The notes: generated by a model from the sequence alone, not told the origin. 64,000 nt of DNA from Flammeovirga pectinis (GCF_003970675.1 NZ_CP034562.1:3286001-3350000); one strand, 5' to 3'. Positions 25,336-35,079 are shown, counted from the stretch's first letter. Program-made: numbers and translations.

Positions 25336-28300
25336 TTATACATTTTTTTCATGATTTGGACGCAAAGGAGTGATATCTATTAATGCAGATACTACTACTG
25401 AATTACTATCATGCTCACGTTCTACTGAATTACCTTTCTCTAATAACAATAGTTTATTACCAGAATTTAAGGTTACAGTATAGGTTTCATAATATGATTT
25501 ACCTTCAGAAATAGCACTTTCAATATTCTTCATTGCCTTCTTATACCTTTTTTCATCACTTTCTGTAATGAAAGTATTTAAGTCTAAAGCTTCTCCAAAG
25601 TAATTTTTCCAAACACCACTTGTTTCAACTATTTCTGTTGGTGTAGAAAAGTTTCTAAAAACAACAGAAACAGGAACCTTATCAACGCCACTTATTACAC
25701 TATCGTCAAATTCTAATTCAGACGCTATACTACAAATAGCATATACTTTACCTGCTGTATTGACCATAGGGAATTTTACACATTTGTATTTTCGGCCATT
25801 GTCTCTTGTTTCTATAAAAGAAATTTCTGTTTCTTGCTCCGATATCGCTTCATCAAGCTCCCAAATAGCTTCTCCTTTTTCTTGTCCGTAAATTTCTATG
25901 TCTGTTTTACCAATTACATCAAAATCAACATTTAAGTTTTGTACAAAAGTCTGGTCTACCATAATATATTTACCAGATAAATCTTTCATGTAAACTTCCG
26001 CATCGTAAGTATCAAAGATTGCTTTTAATTGTCTTCTCGAATCTTCTAACTCAACTTCCTTCTTCTTACGGTCTGTAATATCATGTAACATTACCGTTGT
26101 ACCTACTATTACACCATCATCCGAATGAATTGGGTAGTATCTCGTATCCATAATACGTCTTTCGGCACCTAATTGTAAAGTCATTTCATCCGAGAATGAT
26201 TGACCTTCAAGTGCTCTCTTCGTATTATCTCTATATTTTTCTCTGTTTTCTGGACGTAGAATATCTAAAATAACAGTCTCGCCTTCAACAATTTCAACTC
26301 CTCTATTTCTAAGTGTAGATTTAATAGCATTGTTAGCTAATGTAATTACCATTTTTTGGTCCATTGCTAATACAAAATCATTTGTTACGTCTAAGAATGC
26401 TTTTAAATTCGCTTCTCTCATAGACAATAACTTTTGACTTTCAACTAGTTCTACTGTAGAAGATATATCACTTACAGCACCTGCAAATCGTTGTGCTACA
26501 CCTTTGTCATTATGTCTTACGGCACCAGAAGTATGGAACCATTTGTACATACCAGATTTTAATCTAATTCTAACATCAATAGTGCTTGGTGCAATTCCTA
26601 AATGATCAGCAATTAACCCTTTAAATAGTTTAACTGCATCTTCTCTATCATCTGGATGAATATTATTAATAAATGATTCAAAATCATTATTAAGTTCACC
26701 TTCATCATAGCCTAATAATTCTTCGAATCTTGCAGACCACCAGAAAGTAGTAGACTCATCTAGTTCACCCGTTAAAAGTGCTGCATCCCAAATACCTTCT
26801 GTAGTACCTTGCAATGCTAAGTCAAAACGCTCTAAAGTTTTCTCTAACTCAACTGTTCTTTCTTTTACTTCATTTTGAAGATTCTGACGAAGACTTTCTA
26901 ATTCTTTCTGTCTTCTCTCCATCTCTTCTTGCGTCGCTTGTAACTCTTCATAGTTCTGACGCATTTCTTCTTCTTGACTTTTTAAGTGATCTCGTTGCTC
27001 CTGAGAAGACAATAAAAGTTCTTTGGTTCTTTGGTTGTTCTTTGCCGTTCTTAATGTTGAAGCAATACTTTCTGCCACTTTTTCAACAAATTCTATTTCA
27101 AATTTATCAATGCCTTTAAAACTAGCAATCTCTAAAACTCCTTCTACTCCTTCGTTAACTTTTAATGGTACAATTAATACAGAACGAGGTGTTGCATCTC
27201 CTAAGCCAGAAGTAATTTCTGTATATCCTTCAGGAACATCATTAAGATAAATTGTTTCACCTAATAAATAAGATTGTCCTAAAAGCCCCTCAGCAAAACG
27301 TCCATCAATAAAAATCTTTTTATCTATAATACGTTTTCTTTCGAATGCATATGTAGCCTCAAGATTTAAATATTTTTGTTGCTCTTCATTCTCTTCAATA
27401 AAATAAAGTTCACCTTGGTTGGCCTGTAAATAGTTAACTAATTCACTAACAATAGAATTTGATAACTTACTCAGATCTTGGTTCTCTCTCAATATTTCTC
27501 CAAAATGAGCCATACCTTTTGTAATCCAGTTACGCTTCTCATCTTGATCAGAAACATCTTTCAGACGATCACGCATTTGTACTAATGCATTCCCCAACAT
27601 ATCATGATCACTGGCAGGTTTAAAAGTAGCTTCAAAATTACCTTCACCTATATTTAATGCAAATTTGGAGGCGCGATCTAAATTATCCCGGAGCTGATTA
27701 CTTGATAAAATAATATCGTTCATCTCATCTGTGGTTTCATCAATTCTATCTCCTAAATCTCCTATTGCTAAACGGTCTAATTGATCAATTGGACGTTGCA
27801 GGGAGGTATTTAAAGTTCGAATTACTAATAGTGATGAACCTACTGCAAGAATTGCAAAGAAGGCTGTAACAAAAGCAATTGATGAATTGGCAGATTCAAT
27901 ATCTTCATTAATTCTCTTAACATCATCCAACATGGCTTTACGCTGTTGTAATGATAAAGGACCTAAATAATCTCGGATTTCAGCTTTAAGTGGAGAAATT
28001 GTAGTTAAAAGATATTCTACGATATATTCGTCTACTTCTGTTTTCTTTTTAAAGCTTTCTAATTTTAGACGTAGTGTGAGAGAATCGTATGCTTCTACAT
28101 CTTCTTGAATAGCAGCAAAATCTGTAATGTGCTGTTCAAAATATAATTCTAAATCATCCTGACCGTGTTTATATTCTTTCAGTAAGATACCAAGGGCATC
28201 AATTGAGCGTCGGTCTTGAGAGGTTAACTGCTTTCCTAGTTCCTCTAATTTTTCTAATGCTGGTAAAATGTCGGTATCCCAAAGAGAGTTACGAGCATCT

Positions 28301-28587
28301 TTATAACTATCATCTTTAGTTAAAAAATACCCCCTCTGTGCAGCAGAAACTCTATCTAAACCTGCATTTATTCTTGAGGTCATAACAGTGATAGGGTTCC
28401 TTGTTTGGATAACCCTATCACCAACATCACTAACTAATTTATTTTGAAAAACAACTAGAATAGTGAATGTAATAAGTATCAAAAGGTAAGATGTGGTTAA
28501 AAGCACATTTCTACCTTGAATGGTTCTGAAACTAAAATATCGTGTTAATTGACGTTTTAGTATATCTGTATCAATTTTTTTCTTCAT
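25336..28587 (-). CDS. CHASE3/HAMP/GAF/multi-PAS membrane receptor without output domain
   Basis: A 1083-residue membrane sensor. Order seen: TM1 (about 27-47), a CHASE3-like periplasmic helical domain (about 50-230; NAGLDRVSAAQRGYFLTKDD), TM2 (about 235-258), HAMP (about 258-315), GAF (about 365-515), a long Gln/Glu-rich coiled coil (about 520-590; EEMRQNYEELQATQEEMERR), then PAS domains at about 590-715 (PAS_3: NNIHPDDRED), 725-845, 850-960 and 965-1075. The protein stops after the last PAS (LIDITPL). There is no histidine kinase, GGDEF/EAL, cyclase or methyl-accepting domain. It follows tdk with a 61-base gap. It probably acts through partner kinases; the phosphorelay starting at 30292 is a candidate (inference). 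Confidence 0.85.
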   Translation of the reverse strand: MKKKIDTDILKRQLTRYFSFRTIQGRNVLLTTSYLLILITFTILVVFQNKLVSDVGDRVIQTRNPITVMTSRINAGLDRVSAAQRGYFLTKDDSYKDARNSLWDTDILPALEKLEELGKQLTSQDRRSIDALGILLKEYKHGQDDLELYFEQHITDFAAIQEDVEAYDSLTLRLKLESFKKKTEVDEYIVEYLLTTISPLKAEIRDYLGPLSLQQRKAMLDDVKRINEDIESANSSIAFVTAFFAILAVGSSLLVIRTLNTSLQRPIDQLDRLAIGDLGDRIDETTDEMNDIILSSNQLRDNLDRASKFALNIGEGNFEATFKPASDHDMLGNALVQMRDRLKDVSDQDEKRNWITKGMAHFGEILRENQDLSKLSNSIVSELVNYLQANQGELYFIEENEEQQKYLNLEATYAFERKRIIDKKIFIDGRFAEGLLGQSYLLGETIYLNDVPEGYTEITSGLGDATPRSVLIVPLKVNEGVEGVLEIASFKGIDKFEIEFVEKVAESIASTLRTAKNNQRTKELLLSSQEQRDHLKSQEEEMRQNYEELQATQEEMERRQKELESLRQNLQNEVKERTVELEKTLERFDLALQGTTEGIWDAALLTGELDESTTFWWSARFEELLGYDEGELNNDFESFINNIHPDDREDAVKLFKGLIADHLGIAPSTIDVRIRLKSGMYKWFHTSGAVRHNDKGVAQRFAGAVSDISSTVELVESQKLLSMREANLKAFLDVTNDFVLAMDQKMVITLANNAIKSTLRNRGVEIVEGETVILDILRPENREKYRDNTKRALEGQSFSDEMTLQLGAERRIMDTRYYPIHSDDGVIVGTTVMLHDITDRKKKEVELEDSRRQLKAIFDTYDAEVYMKDLSGKYIMVDQTFVQNLNVDFDVIGKTDIEIYGQEKGEAIWELDEAISEQETEISFIETRDNGRKYKCVKFPMVNTAGKVYAICSIASELEFDDSVISGVDKVPVSVVFRNFSTPTEIVETSGVWKNYFGEALDLNTFITESDEKRYKKAMKNIESAISEGKSYYETYTVTLNSGNKLLLLEKGNSVEREHDSNSVVVSALIDITPLRPNHEKNV

Positions 28588-28648
28588 TGAGAAGTCTATT
28601 TTCTGCTTTAAGACGTAGAACGTTAGCAGAAAACTAACCCTCTACAAA

Positions 28649-29251
28649 TCAAGAATTTGAGCCACGAGAAGTCATACCTTCTTGATAACATTTCCGACAC
28701 CTTGCTTCATAAGAATCTGTTTCACCTAATAAAACTTGTTCTTCTGATGCCGTTAGTCTGTAAGAGTACAATGCAGGCTCACCACAATTAACACAAATAG
28801 CGTGCAATTTTGTTACATATTCTGCAATTGCCATTAATTGTGGCATTGGTTCGAAAGGTTTTCCTTGAAAATCCATATCTAAACCGCAAACAAGAATACG
28901 ATGACCAGCATTAGCCAACTCTACACAAACATCTACCAAAGTGTTATCGAAAAATTGTGCCTCGTCAATAGCTATAACTTCATTTTCGCTAACATATTGT
29001 GTAATTTCCCTTGCAGTCTTCACTGGAGTTGAAATTATTGAGTTTGCATTGTGCGAAACAACATTTTCTTCGTGGTAACGGGTATCTACTGCAGGTTTAA
29101 AAATATGAACAACTTGCTTAGCAATTGTAGCTCTGTTTACTCGACGAATTAACTCTTCAGTTTTGCCAGAGAACATTGAGCCACACACTACTTCAATCCA
29201 TCCAATTCTTTTTTCTTCAGTACGGTCTTGAAATCTAGGTTCTACAAACAT
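28649..29251 (-). CDS. tdk: Thymidine kinase
   Basis: Type II thymidine kinase of 200 residues, phosphorylating thymidine in salvage. P-loop GSMFSGKT (about 24-31), DEAQFF as Walker B, the lasso loop with YRLTASEEQVLLGETDSYEARC, and two Cys pairs (CVNCG, CRKC) for the structural zinc. Start MFVEPRFQDR lies 25 bases after a good -7 motif. The PAS receptor gene follows 61 bases downstream on the same strand. Confidence 0.95.
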   Translation of the reverse strand: MFVEPRFQDRTEEKRIGWIEVVCGSMFSGKTEELIRRVNRATIAKQVVHIFKPAVDTRYHEENVVSHNANSIISTPVKTAREITQYVSENEVIAIDEAQFFDNTLVDVCVELANAGHRILVCGLDMDFQGKPFEPMPQLMAIAEYVTKLHAICVNCGEPALYSYRLTASEEQVLLGETDSYEARCRKCYQEGMTSRGSNS

Positions 29252-29275
29252 GATAATTATTAAATTTACTCGGGG

Positions 29276-29283
29276 GCAAAGAT
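29276..29283 (-). promoter_or_regulatory. -7 promoter motif of tdk
   Basis: The - strand reads TATCTTTG (TAnnTTTG), 25 bases upstream of the tdk start, in the divergent spacer with miaA. Confidence 0.55.
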
Positions 29284-29339
29284 AGTATTTTGATTGCTTT
29301 AAAACATATAAAGATTAGAAATGCTTTTGTAGATATTGT

Positions 29340-29347
29340 TAACTTTG
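29340..29347 (+). promoter_or_regulatory. -7 promoter motif of miaA and the phosphorelay genes
   Basis: TAACTTTG matches TAnnTTTG and lies 27 bases before the miaA ATG. Because gaps downstream are small, it probably drives miaA and the four signalling genes together. Confidence 0.5.
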
Positions 29348-29374
29348 CATTGTATAGAAAAATAAAAACAAATA

Positions 29375-30283
29375 ATGTCAAATAAAGAAAAAGTCTTAAT
29401 AGTTGTAGTTGGTCCTACTGCTGTTGGAAAAACAGATTTTTGTGTTCAACTGGCTAAAAAATTAGCTACTGAAGTTGTATATGCTGACTCTAGACAATTT
29501 TTTAAGGAGATGCAAATTGGTACTGCTCGCCCAACTGTAGAAGAGATGCTAAATGTACCACATTATTTTGTTGGACATCTATCTATAAAAGATGAATATA
29601 GCTTTGGACATTATGAAAAAGATGCGTTAAAATTATTAGATCATCTTTTCTTAAAACATGACTTTGTAATTTTATCTGGAGGCTCTGGAATGTATGTTGA
29701 TGCCGTTACAAAAGGTATTGATCCTATGCCTACAAGTAATGATGAGATTAGAGCTCATTTAAATCAAAGACATAAAGACGAAGGATTAGCTCCTTTACTA
29801 AAAGAACTTGAAATAAAAGATCCTGAATATTATCAAAAAGTTGATAGAGCAAATTATCAACGTGTTATCAGAGCATTAGAGGTGATAGAAATTACTGGTG
29901 AGAAATATTCATCACAAAGAAAAGAATATGTTGCTGAACGTTCTTTCAAAATTTTAAAATTAGGATTAGACAGAGATAGACAAGAACTCTATGATCGTAT
30001 TAATTTAAGAATGGACTTGATGCTTGATAATGGACTTTTAAAAGAAGTTGAAAGCTTACTACCTTATAAAGATAAAAATGCCTTACAAACTGTAGGCTAT
30101 AAAGAAATATTTGATTTTTGGGACGGAAAACATGATTGGGATACGGCTGTTGAGCTACTAAAAAGAAATAGTAGAAGATATGCTAAAAAACAATTAAGTT
30201 GGTTTAGAAGAGATGCATCTACCCATTGGATTAACCCTTCTGAATTGGATAAAGCCCTAGAAATAATTAAAAACTTTGATTAA
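29375..30283 (+). CDS. miaA: tRNA dimethylallyltransferase
   Basis: Adds a dimethylallyl group to N6 of A37 in tRNAs reading UNN codons. The 302 residues match MiaA. P-loop GPTAVGKT (13-20), YADSRQFFKEMQIGTARP (tRNA and metal contact region; Asp-Ser typical), LSGGSGMYVDAVTKGID, DRANYQRVIRALEV and LQTVGYKEIFDFWDG. It is the first gene of a likely operon: the PAS kinase starts 8 bases after its stop. Confidence 0.96.
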   Translation: MSNKEKVLIVVVGPTAVGKTDFCVQLAKKLATEVVYADSRQFFKEMQIGTARPTVEEMLNVPHYFVGHLSIKDEYSFGHYEKDALKLLDHLFLKHDFVILSGGSGMYVDAVTKGIDPMPTSNDEIRAHLNQRHKDEGLAPLLKELEIKDPEYYQKVDRANYQRVIRALEVIEITGEKYSSQRKEYVAERSFKILKLGLDRDRQELYDRINLRMDLMLDNGLLKEVESLLPYKDKNALQTVGYKEIFDFWDGKHDWDTAVELLKRNSRRYAKKQLSWFRRDASTHWINPSELDKALEIIKNFD

Positions 30284-30291
30284 CCTAAACT

Positions 30292-31782
30292 ATGTCAGAT
30301 ATATTTAACAAAGAAGGCGACACCTTATCAACCCTTTTTAATGCTGCATCACAAGGGATAGTAATATGTAATAGAAAAGGGAAAATAATAGCTATTAACC
30401 CAATGGCTGTAGCTATTTTTGGATACGAAGGTGATGAACTTATCGATGCAGACTTAGAAACTCTTTTACCAGATTCTTTAAAAAAATCGCATAAAGAATT
30501 AAGAGATAATTATATTAAAGACCCTAAAACCAGACCAATGGGATTAGGGAAAGAATTTATTGCTCAAAAAAAGAATGGTACTGTTTTTTATGTTGAAGTA
30601 AGCATTAGCCATCTTCAAATCGAAAATGAATTTCATGTCGCCGCTTTTGTGCATGATATTTCTAAAAGAAAAGAAATTGAACTACAAGTATTAGAACAAA
30701 GACAACTTTTAGAATATTATGCGGATTATGCTCCTGCTGCTATTGCAATGCTAGATAGGGATTATAATTATTTAGTTGCAAGTAATAGATGGAGTCAGAC
30801 TCTTTTTACTAAATCTTCTGATATTATTGGTTCAAACCTTGCTGGAACAACTAAATTTAAGCCAGAATGGTACGAGATTTTTGATCACGTATTAAAGGGT
30901 GAAAAGTCTGGTACTAAACTAGATTATATTCAACGAAAAGATAATCAAAACATATGGATTGAATGGGAAGCACACCCTTGGTACAACAATGATCAAGAAA
31001 TCAGTGGTATCATTCTATTTGCAGAAGATGTAACGGAAAGAATTGAAAATGAAAGCAAGGTAAAACAATACATGCAAGAGCTCATTTTAAAAAATAGAGA
31101 ACTTGAAGATTTTGCTTATGTAAGCTCTCATGACTTGCAAGAACCTCTAAGGAAAATTAGAGCATTTGGCGACAGGTTACAGAGAAAAGAAAAAGACAAC
31201 CTTTCTGAAAAAGGACAAGATTATATAGATAGAATGCTGAACTCTGCTGAGCGAATGCAACAACTTATCTCTGACCTTCTCCGTTTTTCTAGAATCTCTT
31301 CTAAAGCAAAACCATTTGTATCTATAGACTTAAATAATGTGTTAACGGATGTTATTTCCGATCTTGAAATTGCAATTAATGAATCTGGTGCAGATCTTCG
31401 TACTGTTGAATTACCAACAATAAAAGGTGATGAGACACAAATGAGACAATTGTTCCAGAATTTAATCTCAAATGCTATTAAATTTAGGAAAAGTGATCAG
31501 CACCCTATCATTTCAATTAACTTAGAAAAAAATCAAAGTAAACAGAACGAAATTTCCATTATTTTTAAAGACAATGGAATTGGTTTTGATGAAAAATATA
31601 ATGAGCGAATTTTTCAAATTTTCCAACGCTTAGAAGGACGAAAATATGATGGCTCTGGTATTGGACTCGCAATTTGCAAAAAAATTGCTCAACGACATGG
31701 TGGTGATATTACTGCCAAAAGTGAAAAGGGTGCTGGTGCAGAATTTACGGTTAAGTTACGAATAGATATGGAGGAGGATTAA
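30292..31782 (+). CDS. PAS-PAS sensor histidine kinase (phytochrome-type DHp)
   Basis: Soluble kinase of 496 residues with no membrane segment. PAS1 (about 10-130; FNAASQGIVICNRKGKI, FGYEGDELI) is followed by PAS2 (about 140-255), then a DHp domain with SSHDLQEPLRKIRAFGDRL (His280), the variant common in kinases that signal to Rcp1-like receivers, and an HATPase domain (NLISNAIKF, FKDNGIGF, GSGIGLAICKKI). It starts 8 bases after miaA and is followed by three more signalling genes. The PAS2 segment has PAC ending in AEDVTERIE. The input could be redox, small ligand or light; no cofactor residue is diagnostic. Confidence 0.93.
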   Translation: MSDIFNKEGDTLSTLFNAASQGIVICNRKGKIIAINPMAVAIFGYEGDELIDADLETLLPDSLKKSHKELRDNYIKDPKTRPMGLGKEFIAQKKNGTVFYVEVSISHLQIENEFHVAAFVHDISKRKEIELQVLEQRQLLEYYADYAPAAIAMLDRDYNYLVASNRWSQTLFTKSSDIIGSNLAGTTKFKPEWYEIFDHVLKGEKSGTKLDYIQRKDNQNIWIEWEAHPWYNNDQEISGIILFAEDVTERIENESKVKQYMQELILKNRELEDFAYVSSHDLQEPLRKIRAFGDRLQRKEKDNLSEKGQDYIDRMLNSAERMQQLISDLLRFSRISSKAKPFVSIDLNNVLTDVISDLEIAINESGADLRTVELPTIKGDETQMRQLFQNLISNAIKFRKSDQHPIISINLEKNQSKQNEISIIFKDNGIGFDEKYNERIFQIFQRLEGRKYDGSGIGLAICKKIAQRHGGDITAKSEKGAGAEFTVKLRIDMEED

Positions 31783-31823
31783 GACTAATCTCTAACATTT
31801 AATTTTTTAATAAAATAAATATA

Positions 31824-32270
31824 ATGTCATTATCAGATTATCCTATGACAATACTTTACGCAGATGACGATCCAGAAGATCGGATGCTCACACAAGAAGC
31901 ATTCGAGGAGAGTAAACTTGCATCTAACTTAATATTTGTAGAAGACGGTGAGGAACTTATGGAGTATTTAAATCACAAAGGAAAATTTAGTGATACAGAA
32001 AAATACCCAAGACCAGACCTTATTCTTTTAGATTTAAATATGCCTAAAAAAGATGGCAGAGAATGTTTAAAAGAAATTAAATTAGATGAATCTTTAAAAA
32101 AGATACCTGTTGTTGTATTAACAACATCTAATGATGAAGAAGATGTGCTAAAAACTTATAACTTAGGGGTTAGCTCATTTATTACAAAACCTGTAACCTT
32201 TGATTCAATGGTTGACATTGTTAAATCATTAAATCAATATTGGTTTCAAATAGTGCGATTACCGAATTAA
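31824..32270 (+). CDS. Single-domain response regulator, Rcp1-like
   Basis: A 148-residue receiver with no output domain. Acidic pocket ILYADDDPED, phospho-acceptor Asp70 in LILLDLNMPKKDG, Thr in VLTTSNDEED and Lys in SSFITKPVTF. The extra acidic residues after the first strand and the NMPKKDGRE form are typical of Rcp1-type partners of phytochrome-like kinases. It lies between two kinases, 41 bases after the first and 12 bases before the second, so it is a likely phosphate shuttle. Confidence 0.93.
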   Translation: MSLSDYPMTILYADDDPEDRMLTQEAFEESKLASNLIFVEDGEELMEYLNHKGKFSDTEKYPRPDLILLDLNMPKKDGRECLKEIKLDESLKKIPVVVLTTSNDEEDVLKTYNLGVSSFITKPVTFDSMVDIVKSLNQYWFQIVRLPN

Positions 32271-32282
32271 TTAATTAATAAT

Positions 32283-33971
32283 ATGCCTTTTTCGAATAAA
32301 TTAGATCAACCACATATGGTCGTCAGAGTACTACTGATTGACGATGATGAGGATGATTATATCATTACAGAAGATATTCTGGATGATATCCCCTATCGAA
32401 ACTATGAACTGGATTGGGTGTCTAATTTTGATGATGCTATTTCTATCATCAATCATGGTGTACATGATGTTTACATTGTTGATTATCTACTTGGAGCTAA
32501 AAGTGGCTTAGATCTAATAATAGAAGCCTTAAAAGACAGTAAACACAAGCCTTTTATCCTTCTTACTGGACAAGGAGATGTTAGGGTTGATGAAAAAGCA
32601 ATGACTGTTGGTGCTTCAGATTATTTAGTGAAAGGTCAGATGACGCCCCAACAATTAGAGAGGGCTATTAGGCACAGTATTCTACACAGTAGGCACTTAA
32701 ACCATATTAGTGAGCTGAACGAAAAGTTAGAGCAAAGAGTACAAGACCGTACAAGGCAGTTAGATAAAGCTATTAAAACTTTACAACGTTCTAACGAAGA
32801 TCTTGAGTTACAAATAAGCGAAAGGAAAAAAGCTGAAGAAGAACTCTTAAAGAGTCAGGCTATTTATAAAATAATTGCTCATAACTTCCCTTATGGTATC
32901 ATTGCCGTTTTAGATGAAAATCTAAAATATTTATTTGCTGATGGAACAGGATTTAAAGAATTAGAGCTTGATGCCCATAAAATTATTGGTGCTCAATTTT
33001 TTCAATTTCTTAGAAAGAATGATCCTAGTAAAGCAAAAGAATATGATGCAAGATTTGAACTTGCTAAGTCTGTAATTGATTCTGGTGAAGAACAGATTTT
33101 TGATTTTGATTATAAGGACCTCAATTATTCTGTAATTGTTGTTCCAATTAAGAATAGTAGAAAGCAAACAAAACAAGTTTTAGTGGTAATGCTAAACATT
33201 ACACAGCAACGTAAAGCTGAATCTGAAATTAAAAAATCTTTACAAAAAGAACGTGAGTTAAGTGAGTTAAAAAGTAGGTTTGTTTCTATGGCATCGCATG
33301 AGTTTAGAACACCTCTAAGCACAATAATGTCGTCGGTTTCTTTAATTTCTAGGTATACTTCTGAAGAATATCACGAAAAAAGGAATAAACATATCAAACG
33401 TATCAAATCAAGCGTTAACAATCTTACACAAATCTTGAATGATTTCCTTTCTATTAGTAAATTAGAGGAAGGAAAATCATTGGTACACAAATCAACTATA
33501 AAAGTTGATAATTTTATTGAAGGGTTATGTGATGAAATGTCTCCTGTTAAAAAGCAAGGACAAAAAATCATTATAAAACACACTGGCGATATGTTGATAA
33601 AAACAGATTCTCAGATTCTTAAAAATATTATTATCAACTTACTTTCAAATGCTATAAAATATTCCGGACACGGAAGTAAAATATGGGTTGATAGCTGTAT
33701 AGATGAAAAAAATCTGTTGATAACAATTAAAGACGAAGGAATGGGAATTCCTGAAAAAGATCAGGTACATTTATTTGATCGTTTCTTTAGAGCTGAAAAT
33801 GCAATGAATATTCAAGGTACTGGCCTTGGATTGAATATAGTTAACAAATATCTTGAAATGCTTCATGGGAAAATATCTTTTGAGAGTATTGAAGATAAAG
33901 GCACAACATTCTCAATTACAATACCGAAAAAAATAATATTAGATGAAAAAGATACTACTCATAGAGGATAA
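32283..33971 (+). CDS. Receiver-PAS-histidine kinase
   Basis: Soluble 562-residue kinase with an N-terminal receiver domain (about 14-135; VLLIDDDEDDY, Asp67 in VYIVDYLLG, LTGQGD, SDYLVKG), a coiled-coil linker (EKLEQRVQDRTRQLDKAIKT), a PAS domain (about 195-305), a DHp helix with MASHEFRTPLSTIMSS (His339) and an HATPase domain (NLLSNAIKYSG, KDEGMGIP, GTGLGLNIV). An N-terminal receiver makes it a target of the upstream kinase as well as a kinase itself, an intermediate of a phosphorelay. The next gene starts inside its 3' end (29-base overlap), implying translational coupling. Confidence 0.93.
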   Translation: MPFSNKLDQPHMVVRVLLIDDDEDDYIITEDILDDIPYRNYELDWVSNFDDAISIINHGVHDVYIVDYLLGAKSGLDLIIEALKDSKHKPFILLTGQGDVRVDEKAMTVGASDYLVKGQMTPQQLERAIRHSILHSRHLNHISELNEKLEQRVQDRTRQLDKAIKTLQRSNEDLELQISERKKAEEELLKSQAIYKIIAHNFPYGIIAVLDENLKYLFADGTGFKELELDAHKIIGAQFFQFLRKNDPSKAKEYDARFELAKSVIDSGEEQIFDFDYKDLNYSVIVVPIKNSRKQTKQVLVVMLNITQQRKAESEIKKSLQKERELSELKSRFVSMASHEFRTPLSTIMSSVSLISRYTSEEYHEKRNKHIKRIKSSVNNLTQILNDFLSISKLEEGKSLVHKSTIKVDNFIEGLCDEMSPVKKQGQKIIIKHTGDMLIKTDSQILKNIIINLLSNAIKYSGHGSKIWVDSCIDEKNLLITIKDEGMGIPEKDQVHLFDRFFRAENAMNIQGTGLGLNIVNKYLEMLHGKISFESIEDKGTTFSITIPKKIILDEKDTTHRG

Positions 33972-34995
33972 TCCTGAAATGCGCGAAAACACTTCAGAAA
34001 TACTTGAGCTTTCAAATTATGATGTTATAACAGCCGAAAACGGTAAAGTAGGTATTGAAAGAGCAAGAGCGAAACAACCTGATTTGATTATTTGTGATAT
34101 CATGATGCCTGAACTTGATGGTTACGGTGTTCTTTTTGCATTAAGCAAAGACCCTAATACAGCAAGTATTCCATTTATTTTCTTAACTGCAAAAGCAGAA
34201 AAATCAGATTTTAGAAGAGGAATGAGCCACGGTGCTGATGACTATATTTCTAAACCTTTTGATGACGTTGAACTTTTAGATGCTATTGAAAGCCGTTTAA
34301 AGAAAAGTGACATCGTAAGAAAACACTATGAACAATCTCCTGAAGGGTTTGATTCTTTTATTAGTGATGCGAGAGGCATGAATAACTTGGATAAACTTTC
34401 TGAAAATAGAAAAACACGTTCTTACAAAAAGAAAAGTGTTCTTTTTTATGAAGGAGACCATCCAAATGCTTTATTACAAATAGTAAGTGGTAAAGTAAAA
34501 ACATATAAAACAAACGAAGACGGAAAAGAATACATTACAGGTATTCATGGCCCTGGAGAATTCCTTGGCTATGTTGCTTTATTAAAAGATGTACCTTACC
34601 CAGAATCTGCAATGGTTTTAGAGGAATGTGAAATCACTTTAATCCCTAAAGAAGATTTCTTCTCATTAATACACAGCAATAGAGACGTTTCTCATTCATT
34701 CATCAAATTATTAACTAAAGAGGTGATTGAACAAGAAGAAAAACTATTAAAACTTGCTTATGGATCTGTAAGACAACGTGTTGCAGAAGTCTTACTCCAA
34801 TTAGACAAACGCTATCAACAAGGTCCTAACGAAAGAATGTCTATCACTAGAGATGATTTGGCTAAAATTGTTGGTACAGCAAAAGAAACTTTAATTCGTA
34901 CTTTATCAGATTTTAAAGATGAAAAGTTAATAGAAATTAAAGATAAAAACATTACAATTATTGATTTAGCTAAGCTAGAACGCCTAAGTCATTAA
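33943..34995 (+). CDS. Receiver-CRP fusion transcription regulator
   Basis: A 350-residue DNA-binding regulator. The receiver (about 1-122) has LLIEDNPEMRE, Asp52 in IICDIMMPELDGYG, FLTAKAEK and DDYISKPFDD. After a linker comes a cyclic-nucleotide-binding-type beta barrel (about 160-270; FYEGDHPNALLQIVSGKVK, GPGEFLGY) and a CRP-type winged helix (about 285-345; ITRDDLAKIVGTAKETLIRTLSDF). No FNR-type cysteine cluster, and the cAMP-pocket Arg-Ser is not evident, so control by phosphorylation is more likely than by nucleotide. It overlaps the upstream kinase by 29 bases and ends the operon at a clear terminator. Confidence 0.93.
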   Translation: MKKILLIEDNPEMRENTSEILELSNYDVITAENGKVGIERARAKQPDLIICDIMMPELDGYGVLFALSKDPNTASIPFIFLTAKAEKSDFRRGMSHGADDYISKPFDDVELLDAIESRLKKSDIVRKHYEQSPEGFDSFISDARGMNNLDKLSENRKTRSYKKKSVLFYEGDHPNALLQIVSGKVKTYKTNEDGKEYITGIHGPGEFLGYVALLKDVPYPESAMVLEECEITLIPKEDFFSLIHSNRDVSHSFIKLLTKEVIEQEEKLLKLAYGSVRQRVAEVLLQLDKRYQQGPNERMSITRDDLAKIVGTAKETLIRTLSDFKDEKLIEIKDKNITIIDLAKLERLSH

Positions 34996-35019
34996 TTCAA
35001 AATACTCAGAATTATCCGG

Positions 35020-35051
35020 AGCCTGCAATCTATTTTGCAGGCTTTTTTTTT
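35020..35051 (+). terminator. Rho-independent terminator of the phosphorelay operon
   Basis: GCCTGCAA (35021-35028) pairs with TTGCAGGC (35035-35042) around a 6-base loop, followed by nine T. Confidence 0.88.
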
Positions 35052-35079
35052 GAATCCTTTTTTTTAAACATTACTGCTT

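Noticed and set aside
26814-27119. 101-residue + strand frame inside the PAS receptor gene
   Set aside because: Antisense to the coiled-coil coding region, Leu/Phe-rich and without start signals.
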